Source: Microcaldota archaeon (GTDB lineage Archaea; Micrarchaeota; Micrarchaeia; Micrarchaeales; Micrarchaeaceae). From it: a DNA stretch of 16,888 nucleotides. The first letter of the stretch is position 1, and each line of letters begins with the position of its first letter. A program made the translations under genes and the position numbers. Shown one piece after another: positions 13,717 through 16,888 of the stretch. Location of the stretch: contig JAKAPD010000007.1 of NCBI GenBank assembly GCA_021812025.1, positions 1-16,888 of the forward strand, read 5' to 3'. Below the pieces are notes generated by a model. That model worked only from the letters and a program-made list of their open reading frames with translations. It was not told where the DNA came from and made no database searches.

Positions 13717-13778
13717 TTTTGCCAAGTTGGTTTGCAGCCAGTTGGATAATATGGCGTTGGCACGCGAGAAGTGCTTGA

Positions 13779-13788
13779 TATTTTATGA
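13779..13788 (+). promoter_or_regulatory. TATA-like box for the cupin gene
   Basis: ATATTTTATG is centred about 24 nt before the TTG at 13807 and is consistent with a leaderless transcript starting at or next to that TTG. Confidence 0.38.
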
Positions 13789-13806
13789 TAGAATCAAACC
13801 GATGAT

Positions 13807-14181
13807 TTGATTGGGATTGGCAGGAATATTGGCAGGCCAGGAACTGTTGCTGGAAACGGCGACCATGTTAATGCGTACGTTGACAACAGGGTTGACAATG
13901 GGAAGGAAGTCGTATTCGAATCCAGGCTCAGGGGCGTAATATCGCCGGCGCTCGCCGAGATAATGGAATCGAAGCCGCACTATCACAGAGTGATGACAGA
14001 ATGGTACATGGTCGATTCCGGCGAAGGTACATTATATAGGAATGGGAATCCTGAGCTCCTTAAGCCTAACGATTGCGTGAAGATAAACCCTGGCGAGGTC
14101 CACAGCGTCAAGTCGATAAGGGGCCTGAGGCTCTTCGTCGTGACGCTGCCGAAGTGGAGTCCTGCAGACCATCTTTGCTAG
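13807..14181 (+). CDS. Small single-domain cupin protein
   Basis: A 124-residue beta-barrel protein of the cupin superfamily. Motif 1 is complete: H58-x-H60-x4-E65-x6-G72, following the G(X)5HXH(X)3-4E(X)6G pattern. Motif 2 is present as P95-G96-x-x-H99. The metal ligands H58, H60, E65 and H99 are therefore intact, pointing to a metal-binding cupin such as a mannose-6-phosphate isomerase-like, dioxygenase-like or sugar-binding member; the exact activity cannot be told. The start is TTG at 13807, the only usual start codon between an upstream in-frame stop (TAG at 13789-13791) and the domain. The N-terminal ~35 residues precede the barrel and contain G-x-G-x-x-x-G repeats. No SD-like site is visible; a leaderless start is suggested by the TATA-like box at 13779-13788. 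Confidence 0.85.
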   Translation: MIGIGRNIGRPGTVAGNGDHVNAYVDNRVDNGKEVVFESRLRGVISPALAEIMESKPHYHRVMTEWYMVDSGEGTLYRNGNPELLKPNDCVKINPGEVHSVKSIRGLRLFVVTLPKWSPADHLC

Positions 14182-14213
14182 ATGCAAGGACATGAACAGC
14201 GCAGGTCTGTAAG

Positions 14214-14223
14214 CTTTAAATAA
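14214..14223 (+). promoter_or_regulatory. TATA-like box for the tRNA-binding protein gene
   Basis: CTTTAAATAA is centred about 27 nt before the ATG at 14246, the spacing of a leaderless archaeal promoter. Confidence 0.5.
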
Positions 14224-14245
14224 GCTGGTTGCCATTCGTCTCTGT

Positions 14246-14719
14246 ATGGCGATTGAGCATATCGATTACAATATGGATCCGAATGACACCGGCATGGACA
14301 AGATAGAGGAGATAGAGGGCATAACCACTAAGAAGAAGGCCGCGCAAGAGCAGGCAAAGGCGCAGCCCGCTCAGATGAAAAATGCCGATGGTACCGTCGG
14401 TTTCGATACGTTCGCAGCCTTGGATATGAGGGTTGCAAAGATACTCGACGTTGAAGATGTCCCGGGGGCTAGAAAACCGATGTACAAGCTAAGGATAGAT
14501 GTTGGAGAGCTTGGCGAAAGGCATATCGTTGCAGGGATCGGCGCTTTCTACAGCAAGGACGAGCTTGTCGGAAGGAAGATCGTAATAGTGGCCAATCTCG
14601 CCCCCAGATCGATTGCCGGGCAGATATCACAGGGCATGCTCCTTGCAGCGGAATATGGCGATGAGGTTTCCATTCTGCAGCCGGACCGCGACATGAAAGA
14701 AGGAAGCAGGATAGGATAG
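14246..14719 (+). CDS. Free-standing tRNA-binding domain protein (MetRS beta-subunit-like)
   Basis: An OB-fold tRNA-binding protein of the EMAP II/Trbp111/MetRS C-terminal family, which binds the outside corner of tRNA and can improve charging by a partner synthetase. Residues 1-52 are a polar, Lys/Glu/Gln-rich extension. The OB domain (about 53-157) carries D-M-R-V-A-K-I (60-66), the hydrophobic core H-I-V-A-G-I, and the signature N-L-A-P-R-S-I-A-G-Q-I-S-Q-G-M-L-L-A (117-134). In many bacteria this domain is fused to the C-terminus of MetRS; here it is encoded 43 nt upstream of the MetRS gene, which strongly suggests the two form one enzyme. The ATG start is supported by the TATA-like box 27 nt upstream. 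A CsaA-like chaperone role is a less likely alternative given the neighbour. Confidence 0.88.
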   Translation: MAIEHIDYNMDPNDTGMDKIEEIEGITTKKKAAQEQAKAQPAQMKNADGTVGFDTFAALDMRVAKILDVEDVPGARKPMYKLRIDVGELGERHIVAGIGAFYSKDELVGRKIVIVANLAPRSIAGQISQGMLLAAEYGDEVSILQPDRDMKEGSRIG

Positions 14720-14727
14720 AGCATTTC

Positions 14728-14738
14728 TTTTATATATC
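14728..14738 (+). promoter_or_regulatory. TATA-like box for metG
   Basis: CTTTTATATAT-type sequence about 30 nt before the GTG at 14763 predicts a transcript starting within a few bases of that codon. Confidence 0.48.
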
Positions 14739-14762
14739 TAATCAACGATAGTCCTGTATCGG

Positions 14763-16226
14763 GTGATAGCGCTGGCTAAATTCTACATTACTACGCCGAT
14801 TTACTACGTGAACGACAAGCCGCACATAGGCCACGCCTTCGCGACCATAGCCGCTGATGTGCTTGCCAGGTGGCACAGGATACGCGGCGATGAGGTTTTC
14901 TTCCTGACCGGCACGGATGAACACGGAAGCAAGATAGAGAAAGCAGCAAAGGCAGCAGGCATGGACCCGAAGTCATTTGCCGATAAGGTGGTCGGGAACT
15001 TCAAGACCGCTTGGGACGTACTTGGCATATCGAACGACGATTTCATAAGAACCACGGAAGAGCGGCACATAAAAGTGGTCACAGCAGTAATCAGAAGGAT
15101 TTTCGATACCGGAGACATCTATAAAGGGCAATACGAAGGCTGGTACTGCGTATCTGATGAGGCTTTCTTCACGGAATTGCAGCTCGTAGATGGCAAATGC
15201 CCGACATGCGGAAAACCCGTGACGAAAGTCAAAGAAGACACCTACTTCTTCAAGCTTAGTGGATATCAGAAAAGGCTCCTGGAATTCTACAAAGAAAATC
15301 CGGAGTTCCTCGGGAGGCGTTATAGGAACGAGATAATAAACAGGGTTAAAGGTGGGCTAAACGACCTGAGCGTGACGCGCACAACTGTCAAATGGGCCGT
15401 TCCGTTTCCGTTTGACAAGGATCACTATCTCTATGTATGGTTTGACGCGCTGATAAACTACATCAGTGCGCTTGGTTGGCCAAATGGAAAAGGCTTCAAG
15501 ACGTTCTGGCCTGCGGACGTGCACTTCGTAGGAAAGGAGATAAACTGGTTTCATTCGGTGATATGGCCTGCGATGCTGTTCTCTGCCGGGATAGAGCCCC
15601 CAAAGCGGGTGTATGCATCAGGGTGGCTCACCGTCAACGGGCAGAAGATGGGAAAGAGCATGGGCAATGCGATAGATCCTATAGACCTGTCGAAAAAGTA
15701 CTCTGTCGATGCGCTGAGGTATTTCTTCATTAGGGAGAAGCCGCTCGAAGATGATGGCGACTTCTCCGAGGCGGCGCTCATTGAAAGGATAAACAACGAG
15801 CTCGTCGCAGATCTCGGTAATTTAGTTTACAGGACGTTCACCTTGGTAGAAAAGTATGGTGGGGAGCTTGAAGGCAGGCCGGAACTGGACAAAGTATTCG
15901 ACACAGGGAAAATAGACGAGCTGGTCGGGAAGATGGACCTGTACAATGCCCTGAATGAGATATGGGCATGCATCAAGGCGGCGAACAAGTACATAAACGA
16001 CAAAGAAGCATGGAAGCTAAAGGGCGACGTGCTTGGCAATGTGCTTTACAACCTTGTTGAGGCGATACGCGTGATGTCGATACTGCTTTACCCTTTCATG
16101 CCAGCGACCGCTGAAAAGATAAACGAACAGCTAGGCACAAAAATCGGCACTCTAAAAGACTGCAAGTTCGGGCCGTTTAAAGGCAGCGTGCGTAAAGGAG
16201 ACTACCTTTTCAAGAAAATCCTGTGA
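14763..16226 (+). CDS. metG: Methionyl-tRNA synthetase, bacterial-looking catalytic subunit
   Basis: Class I synthetase that charges tRNA-Met. H21-I-G-H24 is the HIGH motif and K295-M-G-K-S299 the KMSKS motif, with Gly for the first Ser. The connective peptide contains C129 and a C-P-T-C pair at C146/C149, but D132 stands where a Cys of a four-Cys zinc knuckle would be. The protein ends at 487 after the anticodon helical bundle; the tRNA-binding domain is the separate gene upstream. Segments such as G-W-Y-C-V-S-D-E-A-F-F-T-E and K-Y-S-V-D-A-L-R-Y-F-F-I-R-E resemble bacterial MetRS rather than the longer, two-knuckle archaeal enzyme. The GTG start at 14763 fits a leaderless promoter; a CTG at 14772, 5 nt after GGTGA (14762-14766), would give the more usual N-terminus M-A-K-F-Y-I-T-T. 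Confidence 0.94.
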   Translation: MIALAKFYITTPIYYVNDKPHIGHAFATIAADVLARWHRIRGDEVFFLTGTDEHGSKIEKAAKAAGMDPKSFADKVVGNFKTAWDVLGISNDDFIRTTEERHIKVVTAVIRRIFDTGDIYKGQYEGWYCVSDEAFFTELQLVDGKCPTCGKPVTKVKEDTYFFKLSGYQKRLLEFYKENPEFLGRRYRNEIINRVKGGLNDLSVTRTTVKWAVPFPFDKDHYLYVWFDALINYISALGWPNGKGFKTFWPADVHFVGKEINWFHSVIWPAMLFSAGIEPPKRVYASGWLTVNGQKMGKSMGNAIDPIDLSKKYSVDALRYFFIREKPLEDDGDFSEAALIERINNELVADLGNLVYRTFTLVEKYGGELEGRPELDKVFDTGKIDELVGKMDLYNALNEIWACIKAANKYINDKEAWKLKGDVLGNVLYNLVEAIRVMSILLYPFMPATAEKINEQLGTKIGTLKDCKFGPFKGSVRKGDYLFKKIL

Positions 16227-16281
16227 GGTTGTTTCAAAAACCTAAAATGATGCCGATACGTTTTCCTTTAAACGAACAAAC

Positions 16282-16293
16282 AAATATTTAAAT
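16282..16293 (+). promoter_or_regulatory. TATA-like box for the last gene
   Basis: AAATATTTAAAT is centred about 26 nt before an ATG at 16314 and 37 nt before the ATG at 16325. Confidence 0.45.
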
Positions 16294-16324
16294 CGTCGCG
16301 ACAATAGTTAGTAATGGCGATCGA

Positions 16325-16888
16325 ATGGGTTCAAAACAACACGAACTTGGTTCACCTGTTTCTAAGATAGAGCCAGAGAACAGCCGTTCCCCTGGAGTTA
16401 AAAGGCAATTGCCTGCGTTGCATACAGAACCGGCTCTGCCAGATACAAATGGAATAATCATGGCGCAAGGCCTCGGCATGGAGCAAATGGATGTGCTACG
16501 CAAAGTCTATGACAACATCCCGTTGGATGTGCTTCCGAGTAGACTGCGGGTTTATCAAAACAGTTTGGTAGAAGCGGTTGAAGGCAGATTAGAGGAGCTT
16601 TGCGTATTTTATTCTAAAGTGCTTGATGAGTATACGCACAGGTATTACCATAACATAGTCAATACGGCCAATCTGCCAGAGCTGTATACGGAATTTGCCG
16701 GGAGCATAGATAGCACTATATCCAGATTGGAAGAGCGCAGGCGGGCTGCGCCCACTAGAATGGAGCGCGAGAACAACTACCAGTATGAGATTGATGCGTT
16801 AAGAAAGGCAAAAGAGCTCTTGACCGATGCTAAAGACATGCTGGTGTCCGAATTGGACGTGATAAAAATGTTAAACGACGTGCTTGAG
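16325..16888 (+). CDS. Hypothetical helical protein (3' end outside window)
   Basis: The frame is open from the ATG at 16325 to the window edge, 188 codons without a stop. The first ~45 residues are polar and proline-containing, probably disordered. From about residue 50 on the sequence is strongly helical and charged, with heptad-like stretches (for example Q-N-S-L-V-E-A-V-E-G-R-L-E-E-L, I-D-S-T-I-S-R-L-E-E-R-R-R, and E-I-D-A-L-R-K-A-K-E-L-L-T-D-A), so a coiled-coil or helical-bundle protein is likely. No family, signal peptide or membrane helix is seen in the visible part. A second ATG at 16314, in another frame, sits exactly where the TATA-like box predicts transcription to start and opens an 18-codon reading frame ending at 16370. 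Its role, if any, is unclear. Start choice for the long frame is therefore not certain. Confidence 0.62.
   Translation, partial: MGSKQHELGSPVSKIEPENSRSPGVKRQLPALHTEPALPDTNGIIMAQGLGMEQMDVLRKVYDNIPLDVLPSRLRVYQNSLVEAVEGRLEELCVFYSKVLDEYTHRYYHNIVNTANLPELYTEFAGSIDSTISRLEERRRAAPTRMERENNYQYEIDALRKAKELLTDAKDMLVSELDVIKMLNDVLE

Noticed and set aside
13751..13810. Nineteen-codon ATG frame before the cupin gene
   Set aside because: It overlaps the cupin start in another frame, has no ribosome site, and its sequence gives no sign of a real peptide.
1..16888. CRISPR arrays, insertion sequences, integrases or attachment sites
   Set aside because: No regularly spaced repeats, transposase motifs or direct repeats flanking the tRNA were seen on reading both strands.

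Overview
The window looks like part of a small archaeal chromosome, possibly of a Micrarchaeota/ARMAN or other DPANN lineage. The archaeal assignment rests on sequence signals; the lineage guess is inference. The signals are an intron-bearing tRNA-Trp with a splice-site fold near the bulge-helix-bulge type, an archaeal-type ProRS with a C-terminal Cys cluster, a free-standing AlaX, and AT-rich TATA-like boxes about 25 nt upstream of many starts (several apparently leaderless). Internal genes instead carry a GGTGA-like ribosome site exactly 4 nt before the start, often a TTG.

Layout. 1-1051: 3' part of an ADP-ribosylglycohydrolase, then tRNA-Trp(CCA) with a 68-nt intron containing a box C motif. 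1169-5609: a plus-strand transport block with a Kef-like cation/proton antiporter, a TauE/SafE-type exporter with its DUF1634 partner, a second cation/proton antiporter, and a histidine phosphatase. 5659-7468: on the minus strand a signal-peptide membrane protein with four W-x-x-G/A-D membrane units and a winged-helix regulator; facing the regulator is a short proline-rich coiled-coil protein. The divergent promoter between those two holds two inverted repeats. 7529-9614: AlaX, then on the minus strand a carbamate kinase followed by a decayed AlkD-like DNA alkylation repair gene that no intact ORF covers. 9674-12580: an apparent operon of HAD hydrolase, proline dehydrogenase and prolyl-tRNA synthetase. 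12636-13675: two minus-strand genes of unknown function. 13807-16226: a cupin, a free-standing tRNA-binding protein of the MetRS beta type, and a MetRS whose signature segments look bacterial. 16325 to the end: the start of an unknown helical gene.

Themes. Ion and anion transport fills the first third and translation (tRNA-Trp, AlaX, ProRS, tRNA-binding protein, MetRS) much of the rest. No CRISPR array, insertion sequence or integrase was seen. The observations most worth following are the regulator/coiled-coil pair with its palindromic promoter, the four-fold membrane repeat protein, the AlkD relic, the proline dehydrogenase/ProRS operon, the bacterial-looking MetRS next to a split tRNA-binding subunit, and the possible guide RNA in the tRNA intron.
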